Assembly: GCA_041398905.1 (NCBI GenBank)
Contig: JAWKTV010000004.1
Location: forward strand, 124,001-188,000
DNA: 64,000 nt
Reading direction: 5' to 3'
DNA from: JAWKTV01 sp041398905
GTDB taxonomy: Bacteria > Planctomycetota > Planctomycetia > Planctomycetales > Planctomycetaceae
The position numbers and the translations under genes were made by a program. Of the stretch, positions 44,684 to 52,629 are shown piece by piece; positions within the stretch are counted from its first letter, which is position 1; every line of letters begins with the position of its first letter. Under the pieces are notes generated by a model. The model was given only the letters and a program-made list of their open reading frames with translations. It did no database searches and was not told the DNA's origin.

Positions 44684-46696
44684 ATGACCTCCCGCCGGGA
44701 TGACAGCCCGGGTGTCTCGCTGTTTCCATTTCTCGCAGTACTGGTCTGCGCGATGGCGCTGATTCTGCTGTTGCTGGTGACGACGCGACAGATTCGGCAG
44801 CAGGCGTCCCTCGCCGCCCCGCCCCCCGTGCTGGCGATTCAAGTGACCGTGGAGCGAACGCCGACGGACGAGCCGGTGACGAGCATCGAGCCTCCGGAAC
44901 CGATCGAGTTACTGGTGCCGGCGGACCCATTGCGGGATCGAGGTGCCGTCGAACTGCTGGCCGCACCGCCGCTCGTCGTCGAACCTCGCGCGGACGCCAG
45001 GATCGTGTCGCCGCCGCCAACACCACCACACCCGGCCGGGCCGAGCCGTGAGGAGCTGCGCGCGGCTCAGCTTCGCGAGCGGGCACAACAGCAAAGGCTG
45101 CTCGATCAGCAGGCGGATGCCCGCTACGCCGAACTGCTGACGCAGCAACAGCGGCTGGAAGCTGACATTCGCAGGCTCCAGCAATCGAGCCGCGCGCGGA
45201 GTGCCGAGTTGGACGCAGCCACCGCCGAGCTGGAGTCGGTCGCCGGGCAGTTGACACAGCTTGATCGCGAGCGGGCCGAACTGCAGCAGTCCGCGCGCAT
45301 CATGACCGAACAGCGGGAAGAGCTGCGGCGGGAGATTGACGCCGTCGCCACTGAACTCGAACAGCGTCGCGCCGCTCGTGCGCAGCAGTCCGAAGAGCGG
45401 TTCACCATTCTTCCGTTCGACGCCGCGACCGGCACGACTCGCAAGCCGATCGTCATTGAATGCCGTCGCAACGAAGTCAAGCTCGTGGCGGAAGGGATCA
45501 CGCTGACAGCTCGTGAGCTGAGCGGGTTCATCCCCGAGTACAACCCGCTCGGTGCGGGGGTGCGTTCGCTCATCGACGGCTGGCAGCAGCGGTCAAACGA
45601 GAAGCCCTACGTTCTGCTCATTATTCGCGGGGAAGGAACCGTCGCCTACTACGTCGCGAGGTTGTATCTCGAACCGCTCGGAGTCCCCTTTGGGTACGAG
45701 TTGATCGGTGATGACATGGAGCTGGCGTGGCCACAGACCGACCCCACGATGGTTCGCGAGTGCCAGCGAGCGATCGATGAGGTGCTGGCATCGAGGCATC
45801 GGGTCGAGCAGTTGCTGCGGACGGCCGGGAAGGGGGACCGACCCGTCGAGGTGAGTGGTTCACGAGGCGAGTTTCGCCTCGACGAGATCGACCGCATCCG
45901 CAATCCGGGCCGCGAGATCCAGTTTGGCGGACGACGACTCGATCGCAGCGCGTTTACCCAGGGTGCTGTCGGCAGTCGATTCGACATCGGCTCGAACAGG
46001 TCGCGAGCCGATGGCGACTCATCCGACTCGACTCGCGACCAAGGTCCAGCGACTGCAATCGCTTCGGCAACTTCGGGCGAGATGCTGAACCGTATGACCG
46101 GTGAGGAACAAGGCTTCGAACCGGCCATGGCCCCACCATCGAGCGAAAGCGAAGGAACCGGCGAACGCCCGATCTCGAACGGCGACTCATCGACGGGATC
46201 CGCAGTACCGCCGCCCAGGTCGACGCACATCACTCGTGACAAGCCCCCCTCCGCCGCCGAGCAAACCGCGCAGCAAGCCGCGCAAGCGGCCGCCCGGCAG
46301 GCGGCTGGCGGAACGGCGCAGGCCCGCACTGGTCTCGATCAGTTGGGGTCCGCCGAGGACGAGATTCTCGCCAAGTGGCAAATGCCCCTGAGCAGCGGCA
46401 CACCTTTCCAGCGTGACATCAAGGTTGAAGTCGAAGCTGACGTCATCCGAATTGAATCCGGTCCGGACTTGCAAGCCCGTGGTCTCGAAGACATCGATGC
46501 GTTGACCACCGCTCTCGCGAATCAATTCGACGAATCCCTCGCCGATTGGGGACGGGCACCGGGCGGGTTCTATTGGAAGCCCCGGGTCCAGTTTGTCGTC
46601 AGCCCGGGCGGTTCTTTGATGCACGCCCGACTGGCGGCCGTCCTGGAGCAATGGGGCCTCAACAGCCGGGCGAGTTACGTCAGACAGTCACGATGA
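44684..46696 (+). CDS. ExbD/TolR-like protein, large, lacking the membrane Asp
   Basis: 670 residues starting MTSRRDDSPG, with one membrane segment VSLFPFLAVLVCAMALILLL (residues 11-30). ExbD, TolR and MotB carry an essential Asp at the start of this helix; here the equivalent position is Ala/Phe. After a Pro-rich linker there is a 140-residue coiled coil (DADARYAELLTQQQRL-type), then a domain KPIVIECRRNEVKLVAEGIT ending in PYVLLIIRGEGTVAYYVARL and LGVPFGYELI. A Ser/Ala-rich stretch and a C-terminal domain with RDIKVEVEADVIRIESG and WKPRVQFVVSPGG complete it. Follows the ExbB-like gene by 70 bases and precedes a shorter homologue. It probably extends into the periplasm. Confidence 0.82.
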   Translation: MTSRRDDSPGVSLFPFLAVLVCAMALILLLLVTTRQIRQQASLAAPPPVLAIQVTVERTPTDEPVTSIEPPEPIELLVPADPLRDRGAVELLAAPPLVVEPRADARIVSPPPTPPHPAGPSREELRAAQLRERAQQQRLLDQQADARYAELLTQQQRLEADIRRLQQSSRARSAELDAATAELESVAGQLTQLDRERAELQQSARIMTEQREELRREIDAVATELEQRRAARAQQSEERFTILPFDAATGTTRKPIVIECRRNEVKLVAEGITLTARELSGFIPEYNPLGAGVRSLIDGWQQRSNEKPYVLLIIRGEGTVAYYVARLYLEPLGVPFGYELIGDDMELAWPQTDPTMVRECQRAIDEVLASRHRVEQLLRTAGKGDRPVEVSGSRGEFRLDEIDRIRNPGREIQFGGRRLDRSAFTQGAVGSRFDIGSNRSRADGDSSDSTRDQGPATAIASATSGEMLNRMTGEEQGFEPAMAPPSSESEGTGERPISNGDSSTGSAVPPPRSTHITRDKPPSAAEQTAQQAAQAAARQAAGGTAQARTGLDQLGSAEDEILAKWQMPLSSGTPFQRDIKVEVEADVIRIESGPDLQARGLEDIDALTTALANQFDESLADWGRAPGGFYWKPRVQFVVSPGGSLMHARLAAVLEQWGLNSRASYVRQSR

Positions 46697-46784
46697 GCCA
46701 TCGTCGCTGTTCGCTCCGCGAACAGTGGTGCCAGTTCGACCCCGCCTCACGCCCTTTGTTCCTCCACTGACGACGTCGTCAACC

Positions 46785-48029
46785 ATGTCCCGTCCGCGCC
46801 ATTCAGACCCGAACTTCGGCTCCGATTCGTTCCTCGATATCGTGGCGAACATCGTCGGGATTCTGATCATCCTGATTGTCGTGGCGGGAGTACGCGTCAG
46901 TCAGATGCCGGCGAAGCCACCGGAAATGACCGCCGAGGCTGCGACGACCGAACCGACCATCGCTGCGCCGCTCGCGTCGCCACCGCCCGTGGCTTCGATC
47001 GCCGAATCCGTGCAACTGCCGCGCGGTGGAGCGGCTGTGAGCTGGCGAGCTTCGACCAGGTTCTGGTCGCCGGAACGCGAGTCGGTCATCGACCTGCCCC
47101 CCCAGCCCCGAACCGTTCCTCCAGTGCAGGCGGTTATTCCATCACCACCGATGATTGCGGAGCCGGAGTTGCCGCCGCTTGCGCCGCCGAAGCTTTCGGA
47201 GGAGTATGCCATGCGCGAGGCGACGCTGCGGCAGACGCTGGCGGAGTTGGAAGCGGCACGAACCCGGCTCGCGTCGAGCGGCCAGCCCGCCGAAAATCGA
47301 GTGTCAGAAATTCAACAGGAAGTCGCCTCGATGCGTCAGGATGCGGAGGCCCGTCTCGCCGCGGTGCAATCAAGTCGGCATCAGGTGTTGGCGGGGCAGG
47401 CGGAAATCGCGGAGACGGCAACGCAGTTGGCCGCCTTGAAGCAGCGGGTCAATGAGGCCGACCCCCAGCCAGCGGCCAAGGTGCTGCACCACTCCGTCAC
47501 GCCGATCAGCAAAGTTGTGACCGGCGAGGAGCTGCACTTTCGCCTGCATGAAGGCCGGGTTGCGTTCGTGCCGATCGAGGAACTCGCCCGGCGTCTCAAG
47601 GCGGACATCGACCGCCGCAAGGAGATGCTGGCAAAGCTGCCCCGGTACGAAGGTTCGGTCGGGCCGGTCGATGGTTTCAACATGGAGTTCGTCATCGAGC
47701 GGCAGGAACTGGCGTTGGCCGACCAGCTCAAGTTTGGCCAGCAGATGGTGCGGATGCAGGTGACCAAGTGGACAATCGTGCCGGAACGGAACCTGCCGAC
47801 CGAGACAGCCGAGCAGGCGATGCAGCGGGGGTCGAGCTTCTACAACGCGCTCCTGAGCGCCGGCCCGACGGCGACGCTGACCTTCTGGGTCTACGAGGAC
47901 TCGTTCTCAGCCGCGCGCAAGCTGCAGGATTTCATCCACCAGCATGGCTACCAGGTGGCGGCCAGGCCGCTGCCAATGGGCGTTCCCATCTCGGGTTCGC
48001 CGGATGGATCGAAGTCGCTCGCGCAGTGA
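46785..48029 (+). CDS. ExbD/TolR-like protein carrying the membrane Asp
   Basis: 414 residues from the ATG at 46785. The membrane segment begins SDSFLDIVANIVGILIILIV, with Asp18 where ExbD/TolR proteins have the proton-carrying Asp. A Pro-rich linker, a coiled coil (REATLRQTLAELEAARTRL, VSEIQQEVASMRQDAEARLA) and a C-terminal domain follow. That domain has HFRLHEGRVAFVPIEELARR and, near the end, TATLTFWVYEDSFSAARKLQ then FIHQHGYQVAARPLPMG, which matches the layout of the end of the domain in the preceding protein. The two are therefore paralogous partners. This one looks competent for proton coupling and the other does not. Confidence 0.85.
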   Translation: MSRPRHSDPNFGSDSFLDIVANIVGILIILIVVAGVRVSQMPAKPPEMTAEAATTEPTIAAPLASPPPVASIAESVQLPRGGAAVSWRASTRFWSPERESVIDLPPQPRTVPPVQAVIPSPPMIAEPELPPLAPPKLSEEYAMREATLRQTLAELEAARTRLASSGQPAENRVSEIQQEVASMRQDAEARLAAVQSSRHQVLAGQAEIAETATQLAALKQRVNEADPQPAAKVLHHSVTPISKVVTGEELHFRLHEGRVAFVPIEELARRLKADIDRRKEMLAKLPRYEGSVGPVDGFNMEFVIERQELALADQLKFGQQMVRMQVTKWTIVPERNLPTETAEQAMQRGSSFYNALLSAGPTATLTFWVYEDSFSAARKLQDFIHQHGYQVAARPLPMGVPISGSPDGSKSLAQ

Positions 48030-48340
48030 CGACTCAATCGGCTCGTGGTCGCATGTCGACGGGGTGCGGCAACCTGCCGCCCCAGATGACGAGAGACTTG
48101 GGGATATCTCCGCCGAGCGATCCAGCGATGGGCGGCAGCCCGTTGTTGAGGAGACCAACCCCCCGACCAGCACGCCGCGCGAGCAAGTGCATGCGCCTGT
48201 CGCGCCAACACGACGGACCTGCCAGTGCACGCAGCTCGTGCTGCCCGAATGCAGCGTCAGCCAGTGCAGCTTTCATTCTGGAATCGCACTTGCTGGCGCT
48301 GCGTGCTGGCAAGGCTGAGTGACGGTTACGCAGCGATTCC
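48030..48340. other. Convergent intergenic region with inverted repeats
   Basis: 311 bases separate the ExbD-like gene from the convergent membrane-protein gene. No gene is supported. It contains the 24-bp inverted repeat pair listed separately, and both ends of the flanking transcripts. Confidence 0.5.
48166..48310. repeat. Pair of 24-bp inverted repeats
   Basis: The arm at 48166-48189 is the reverse complement of 48287-48310 at 21 of 24 positions. The arms start with CACTTGCT when read inward-out on their own strands and end GCGTGCTGG, and are 97 bases apart. The interior holds shorter partial matches. It looks like two oppositely oriented copies of a dispersed intergenic repeat. Confidence 0.65.
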
Positions 48341-49732
48341 TCAGGACGCGAGCGACTTCTTGCGCCGTCCCTCTTTGCGGAGGCGGCGCAGCTCCTTCTT
48401 GCTCAGGCCCGCCTGCTCGATGCCATCCCCGTCGTCGGCGTCGCTGTCGTCCGAATCCTCAGGGGCGACTGACTTCCCCTTCCCGGACGACACGACCTGT
48501 TCCGTCGAACGGGAAGTACTCGCGGTGCCCATCGAGAAGTGGGGCCGGGGTGGGTTCATCGTCGAGGCGGACCGGGACGGCGTGCGGGCAGAGTTCGTCG
48601 TCTCGCTTGCAGTGCTCTCCTCGTGGCCAGTCGCATTGGTTACGCCGTCATGCTGGTGAGCGGCGGGCACTGTTGGCGACGGAGCCGCTTCCGCAGTCGT
48701 CGTCGCATCACCCTGCTTGCTGCAGCGCTTCGAAGATGTGGAGACGGCGCGCTTTCGGGACGCTGGCTGCTTCTCGACTTCCGCAGTGTCGGCTGCAATC
48801 CCGTCATCACCAGCGACTGTCTCGCCGCTTCCTTGTGGGAGCCAGCTCCGCACCGTCGACACAACACCGGCGGGCGACGGCCATTGGAAACCACGGATGG
48901 TCGACTGCGGCGGCTCCTTCGAGAAGTGCACGACGTGTCGGGCATGAAACAGGCCCGACAGCGCCAGCAGCAGGTGCCATAGTGTGGCCGTGCCCGTTCC
49001 GATGAGCAGTTCCACGCGGCTGTCGAACAGAAAACTACCCGCAAGCGAGTTGATGCCACTGGCCATCGCCACGATGGCGGAGCAGCGGAGCAGTGTCAGG
49101 CTGACCTTGCAGTCACGCACCTCCCGCAGCAGCAGCCGGTAGATCGCAACGACCGCGATGGCGCAAGGTATCAGCCACAACAGGGTGCGCAGTTGCCACA
49201 CGCCGACCGATTCACCCGCCAGCAACGTGTCGGCGAGGGTCCAGTGTGCGCCGTTCGCACGGAATGCGGCGATCGTCAACCAGGTGATCGCGACCCAGAA
49301 CCACAGCTTGTAGCTGCCGTTGAAATCCTTGCGGCTGCGCGAGCGATACCACAAGGTGATGAATGCGAGTTGGCCGGCGGTGAGCAGCGCGATCGTGCTG
49401 AAGAAGCGACCAAACTTGCCGGCCTTCAGCCCGACAATCTCCTGCAGACCCGTACGCTGCTGGTCAGCCAGGTCGCCGAAGTAAATTGTCGCCCCCCAGG
49501 CGATCAGGCCGATCACGCTGAGCAGCACGTGCTTCCAGAGCTTCGGGGAGATCAGGCTATCGGCTGGAGAATCCTCGCGGCGACTCTCAACGGGAGGATC
49601 GGCAGCGGAGGTGTCCTGATCTTCACGGTACGTGCGGCGACCTTGCGACTCGCCGAGGGCGTCTGACTCTTGAGCCAGACGCCGTCGGCGTCGTTCGTCC
49701 ACACACCTGGAACCGGCGAATCGAGTAGACAT
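48341..49732 (-). CDS. Multi-pass membrane protein with long disordered tail
   Basis: 463 residues from the ATG at 49732. A charged N-terminus of about 60 residues (Arg/Glu-rich) precedes membrane helices: HVLLSVIGLIAWGATIYFGD, FSTIALLTAGQLAFITLWY, LWFWVAITWLTIAAF, LLWLIPCAIAVVAIYRLLL, CSAIVAMASGINSLAGSFLF and TATLWHLLLALSGLFHARHV. The C-terminal 170 residues are Ser/Thr/Glu-rich, apparently disordered, with an acidic DSDDSDADDGDG patch, ending in a basic KKELRRLRKEGRRKK. A near-palindrome lies within the first codons of the gene. No family is recognised. Clean frame. Confidence 0.75.
   Translation of the reverse strand: MSTRFAGSRCVDERRRRRLAQESDALGESQGRRTYREDQDTSAADPPVESRREDSPADSLISPKLWKHVLLSVIGLIAWGATIYFGDLADQQRTGLQEIVGLKAGKFGRFFSTIALLTAGQLAFITLWYRSRSRKDFNGSYKLWFWVAITWLTIAAFRANGAHWTLADTLLAGESVGVWQLRTLLWLIPCAIAVVAIYRLLLREVRDCKVSLTLLRCSAIVAMASGINSLAGSFLFDSRVELLIGTGTATLWHLLLALSGLFHARHVVHFSKEPPQSTIRGFQWPSPAGVVSTVRSWLPQGSGETVAGDDGIAADTAEVEKQPASRKRAVSTSSKRCSKQGDATTTAEAAPSPTVPAAHQHDGVTNATGHEESTASETTNSARTPSRSASTMNPPRPHFSMGTASTSRSTEQVVSSGKGKSVAPEDSDDSDADDGDGIEQAGLSKKELRRLRKEGRRKKSLAS
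49658..49683. repeat. 26-bp near-perfect palindrome inside the 5' coding region
   Basis: The two 8-bp ends GGCGTCTG and CAGACGCC pair exactly, and the centre (ACTC/GAGC around TT) continues the pairing with one wobble. 22 of 26 positions match the reverse complement. It lies 49-74 bases inside the start of the membrane-protein gene. Confidence 0.6.
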
Positions 49733-50306
49733 GGCGAAGAAGTGAGCCGCGCAAGGGTCAGCGCAAGATGGCCGGAGAAAGAGGACAACCGACCGCCTGT
49801 CTTCCTGCCGAGCCTTCCCTGGCTGGCCGGCGCGCGACCGCGGCTGACATTGCAGCCACCGCGACGTCATTCAACATCGGCGAGTCGACTGGCCTGACGT
49901 TTCCTGGAGTCCGGCTGCGGGCAGAAACGGGGGCCGCTCGGCGTACAGAGCCGGGCAGGTTCGTCACGGTCCGTTAAGTTGCCTCATCTGCCCCAGCTTC
50001 TCGCAGTTCACTCACGCCAGTGTGTCAAAACGGCAGTGGTGTTCGCTGGCAGAGGGTGGTGCCGTAATGGCACCTGTGGAGATTCGCTGGAGGTGTCGAT
50101 ATGGCTGTTCATGGGGAGGCGTGGACGCTCAGAAGCGGCTCATCTTTCTTTGGAGAAAACTCGCAAACACCTATTGTACAGACATTTGAGTCGTGCCATG
50201 CGCGAGTGTGCCCAAATGGCACGGAGCTTGCGATGTGTCATCAGCATCGCGATTCTCAGTTCAGCCGTCGCGATGACACCCCGCTTTGACAAGGAGCAGA
50301 CTTGCC
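49733..50306. other. Divergent intergenic region with heat-shock control elements
   Basis: 574 bases lie between the membrane-protein gene and the first Hsp20 gene. They contain the sigma-54 promoter listed next, a perfect 6-bp inverted repeat GGTGCC/GGCACC at 50058-50074 and a 7-bp pair GTGCCAT/ATGGCAC (50193-50199 and 50216-50222) overlapping the -24 element. No gene is supported. Confidence 0.5.
50217..50231 (+). promoter_or_regulatory. Sigma-54 (-24/-12) promoter upstream of the Hsp20 genes
   Basis: TGGCACG at 50217-50223, four bases, then TTGC at 50228-50231 matches the RpoN consensus TGGCACG-N4-TTGC exactly, with the GG and GC doublets 10 bases apart. Transcription would start near 50243, about 64 bases before the Hsp20 ATG. 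It needs an enhancer-binding activator. Confidence 0.75.
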
Positions 50307-50744
50307 ATGTTAGCGAATCGTCTTAGCAGCTCGCTCGATCCCTTGAAGGCCCTTCGGGCGTTCGAGCAGCAACTCAATCAACAGTTTGCGGATTGGCTGC
50401 AGTCGGCCTCGGCACGGTCGGGGCAGGGAGATTTCAGAATGTGGACCGGCGATGGCTCGGCGGTGGTCGAGTTCGACCTTCCCGGCTTCACACCCGCCGC
50501 CATTGATGTTGCGGTGCACAAGAACCTGCTCACAATCGCGGCTTTGCAGGAGCCCGTTGGCACCGCGGACGCAGGGGAGGTCCATCTGCATGAGCGGTCC
50601 CCCGTCGCTCGCCGCGAGTTCCGACTTCCTTTCGACGCCGCTCCTGAGCGGACGGAAGCGGAGTACCGGGATGGCGTGCTGCGAGTGACTCTGCACCAGC
50701 CCGAGGCTCATCGCCCTGCCAAGATCGTCGTCAAGGGGTTGTGA
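50307..50744 (+). CDS. Small heat-shock protein Hsp20 (first copy)
   Basis: 145 residues with an alpha-crystallin domain: FRMWTGDGSAVVEFDLPGFT, KNLLTIAALQEPVG, VHLHERSPVARREFRLPFDA and EYRDGVLRVTLHQPEAHRPA (the GxLxxxLP-type end strand). An ATP-independent holdase that binds unfolding proteins. An AAGGAG site lies 10 bases before the ATG at 50307. The gene follows a near-consensus sigma-54 promoter and precedes a second Hsp20 gene by 123 bases. The N-terminal arm is short (about 45 residues). Clean frame. Confidence 0.93.
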   Translation: MLANRLSSSLDPLKALRAFEQQLNQQFADWLQSASARSGQGDFRMWTGDGSAVVEFDLPGFTPAAIDVAVHKNLLTIAALQEPVGTADAGEVHLHERSPVARREFRLPFDAAPERTEAEYRDGVLRVTLHQPEAHRPAKIVVKGL

Positions 50745-50867
50745 GCCGGGCGCGGCCCTGCACCGAGTCGCAGACCCGGGTGGTGCATCGATCCATCAAC
50801 GTGCTCCCCGACAGAGCCGAGGGGCCAAATCAACCAACACACCCACCTCAATCTGGAGGAATGTCAC

Positions 50868-51284
50868 ATGTCCAATTGCGAAGTTCAGAACGTCGAGTGT
50901 CAGCCCCAGTCGGGCGGCGTTGAAGCGAATCCGACCTACCTGGCGAGTCGACCGGCCGTCGACCTGCACGAGTCGCAGGAGGGCTGGCTGCTGCGAGCCG
51001 AGATGCCGGGTGTCGACGAGAACCATGTCGAGGTGACACTGGAGCGACAGGTTCTGACGATCGTCGGAACGACGTCCGTGAGGGATCCGGCCGGCTACGA
51101 TCGGCAGTATGGCGAGTTTCGAGCACGTCGGTACGAACGCTCGTTCCGCGTGCCGGTCGAGATTGATCGTGATCGCATCGAAGCGGAGATGCGGCATGGC
51201 CTGTTGACGGTCCGAATCCCGAAAGCCGCTGCGGCCCAGCCGACGCGGGTGGTGGTGAAAGGCGGCCCCGTCGCCACCGAATAG
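50868..51284 (+). CDS. Small heat-shock protein Hsp20 (second copy)
   Basis: 138 residues. After a 30-residue N-terminus with two Cys, the alpha-crystallin domain reads PAVDLHESQEGWLLRAEMPG, VDENHVEVTLERQVLTIVGT, RYERSFRVPVEIDRDRIEAE and MRHGLLTVRIPKAAAAQPTR, ending with the family GLLTVRIPK strand. A GGAGG site precedes the ATG at 50868. Probably co-transcribed with the first copy from the sigma-54 promoter, and ended by the terminator at 51324. The two copies are clearly diverged from each other, so they may form hetero-oligomers or bind different clients. Confidence 0.95.
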   Translation: MSNCEVQNVECQPQSGGVEANPTYLASRPAVDLHESQEGWLLRAEMPGVDENHVEVTLERQVLTIVGTTSVRDPAGYDRQYGEFRARRYERSFRVPVEIDRDRIEAEMRHGLLTVRIPKAAAAQPTRVVVKGGPVATE

Positions 51285-51323
51285 CCACCACCACGTCAGA
51301 GCTGCGATTCCCCCGCCCCTCAA

Positions 51324-51365
51324 GCCTCGTGGCCGGTATTGCCGGCCGCGAGGCTACTTTTTCTT
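51324..51365 (+). terminator. Rho-independent terminator after the Hsp20 pair
   Basis: A 13-bp stem (51324-51336 with 51342-51354, one G-T pair) has a loop starting TATT, followed by TTTTT at 51358-51362. It overlaps the stop codon of the convergent WYL gene. Confidence 0.85.
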
Positions 51366-52442
51366 GTGCGGTCGCTTGTTGCTTCGTGGTTTGCCGCTGT
51401 TGCTGGACGGCTTGCGATTGGTCGACTTGGCCGGCGCGCTGGACGACGTCGACTCGTCGGACTTGGATGCGGGGCGTTTCCGATAAGTCTGTCGCATCGA
51501 CTCGATTCGTCCGACGACCATTTTCCGCAGTTCGATCGGTTCGAGCACTTCGACCTGGTCGGCGTAGCCCATGATCCACCACTCGATCTCGCGGAGTCCT
51601 TCGACTCGCACTTCGAAGTCGAGCGTGCCGTCGTCATTCCAGGTGAGCTTCTGCGTCTTGTGCCAGAGGACTTCGCCAACATTCCTGGAGACCATCGGCT
51701 GGAACCGCAATTTGACGGTCTGCAGGTTGCCTGGCTCGCGAATCATTCGCCAGGCCTTGCCAAAGTAGCGATCGACCGAGAACCGTTGAGGGATACTGTA
51801 GGTGTCGTCGGTGAGTTCGTGTTTCAGCACGCGGCCAAGGTGAAACGTACGAACCGCGCGGTCGCGGGAGGAACGGCCAATGAGGTACCAGGCGCGTCCA
51901 AAGAACACCAGTCGATAGGGGCTGACCAGGGTGCTGAACCGCTTCTGCTCATACAAGCTGTCGTATTCGATACGGATCTTCTTGCGGGCCGCCAGCGCCC
52001 GCTGCGTCGCGACGTAGGCGTCACGCGATCGGGAATTTGTACTGTTTGCGTCAATGCGCAAGATGGTCAGTTCGGGAAGCTCACCGACATGCTCGCGGAG
52101 CGGCGTCGGCAGGTTGCCGAGCAGCTTTGACGCGGCTTCAGCGGCGGGCTGCAGCCCCGGCACCCCCTGCTCAGCGTCTCCCACCCCAAAGGCCGCAACC
52201 AGTAGCGAGATGACCTCCGGGACCGTCAGTTCCAGCGGAGGCAGGTAGTTCGGTTCCGGCAGCCAGTAGGTTTGCCGGGAGGGGTCATACAGGATCGAAA
52301 CTCCAGACTGCTGCAGCGCGTTCAGGTCTCGAAAGACCTGCCGCTTGGAGACGCCACACTGCTCGGAGATTTCGCGAGCGTTGTAGCTGCGTCCGCTTTG
52401 CAGCAGTTCCAGGATCGTGAGCAGTCTTCGCAGCTTGTGCAC
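51354..52442 (-). CDS. HTH-WYL transcriptional regulator
   Basis: 362 residues. An N-terminal winged helix-turn-helix of the DeoR/HTH_11 type (LTILELLQSGRSYNAREISE, CGVSKRQVFRDLNALQQSGV) is followed by a linker and the WYL domain, with the diagnostic FGRAWYLIGRSSRDRAVRTF near residues 183-202, then LRFQPMVSRNVGEVLW and a C-terminal domain. The last 45 residues are a basic Ser/Lys tail (PRSNKRPHKKK). WYL domains sense small ligands or nucleic acids. It is divergent from the aldehyde dehydrogenase gene and could regulate it. Clean frame. Confidence 0.92.
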   Translation of the reverse strand: MHKLRRLLTILELLQSGRSYNAREISEQCGVSKRQVFRDLNALQQSGVSILYDPSRQTYWLPEPNYLPPLELTVPEVISLLVAAFGVGDAEQGVPGLQPAAEAASKLLGNLPTPLREHVGELPELTILRIDANSTNSRSRDAYVATQRALAARKKIRIEYDSLYEQKRFSTLVSPYRLVFFGRAWYLIGRSSRDRAVRTFHLGRVLKHELTDDTYSIPQRFSVDRYFGKAWRMIREPGNLQTVKLRFQPMVSRNVGEVLWHKTQKLTWNDDGTLDFEVRVEGLREIEWWIMGYADQVEVLEPIELRKMVVGRIESMRQTYRKRPASKSDESTSSSAPAKSTNRKPSSNSGKPRSNKRPHKKK

Positions 52443-52629
52443 GACGGCCTAACCAGCATGGGAGGGCTGCCTGCCCGCCGAACAATTTGTGATTGTGATG
52501 GCCCGACTGGAATGTTTAATTACTGTAGTCTAGGTCATCGATTCGGGGAAAGCGTGCAAAGAGTGAAACTTGCAGAAATGCGTCCAACCCCTCAAGTCGC
52601 CCGTAATAGAGCCTACAGAGACTATATCC

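Noticed and set aside
44190..45257. Long minus-strand frame of 355 codons
   Set aside because: Antisense to the ExbB-like tail and the first ExbD-like gene; Arg/Ser/Pro-rich with no motif.
43129..48029. Zorya anti-phage system
   Set aside because: The ExbB-like protein has a long coiled-coil tail like ZorA, but no OmpA-type ZorB domain, ZorC/D helicase or nuclease is next to it.
49979..50289. Small plus-strand frames before the Hsp20 genes
   Set aside because: They overlap the sigma-54 promoter and have no similarity to known proteins.
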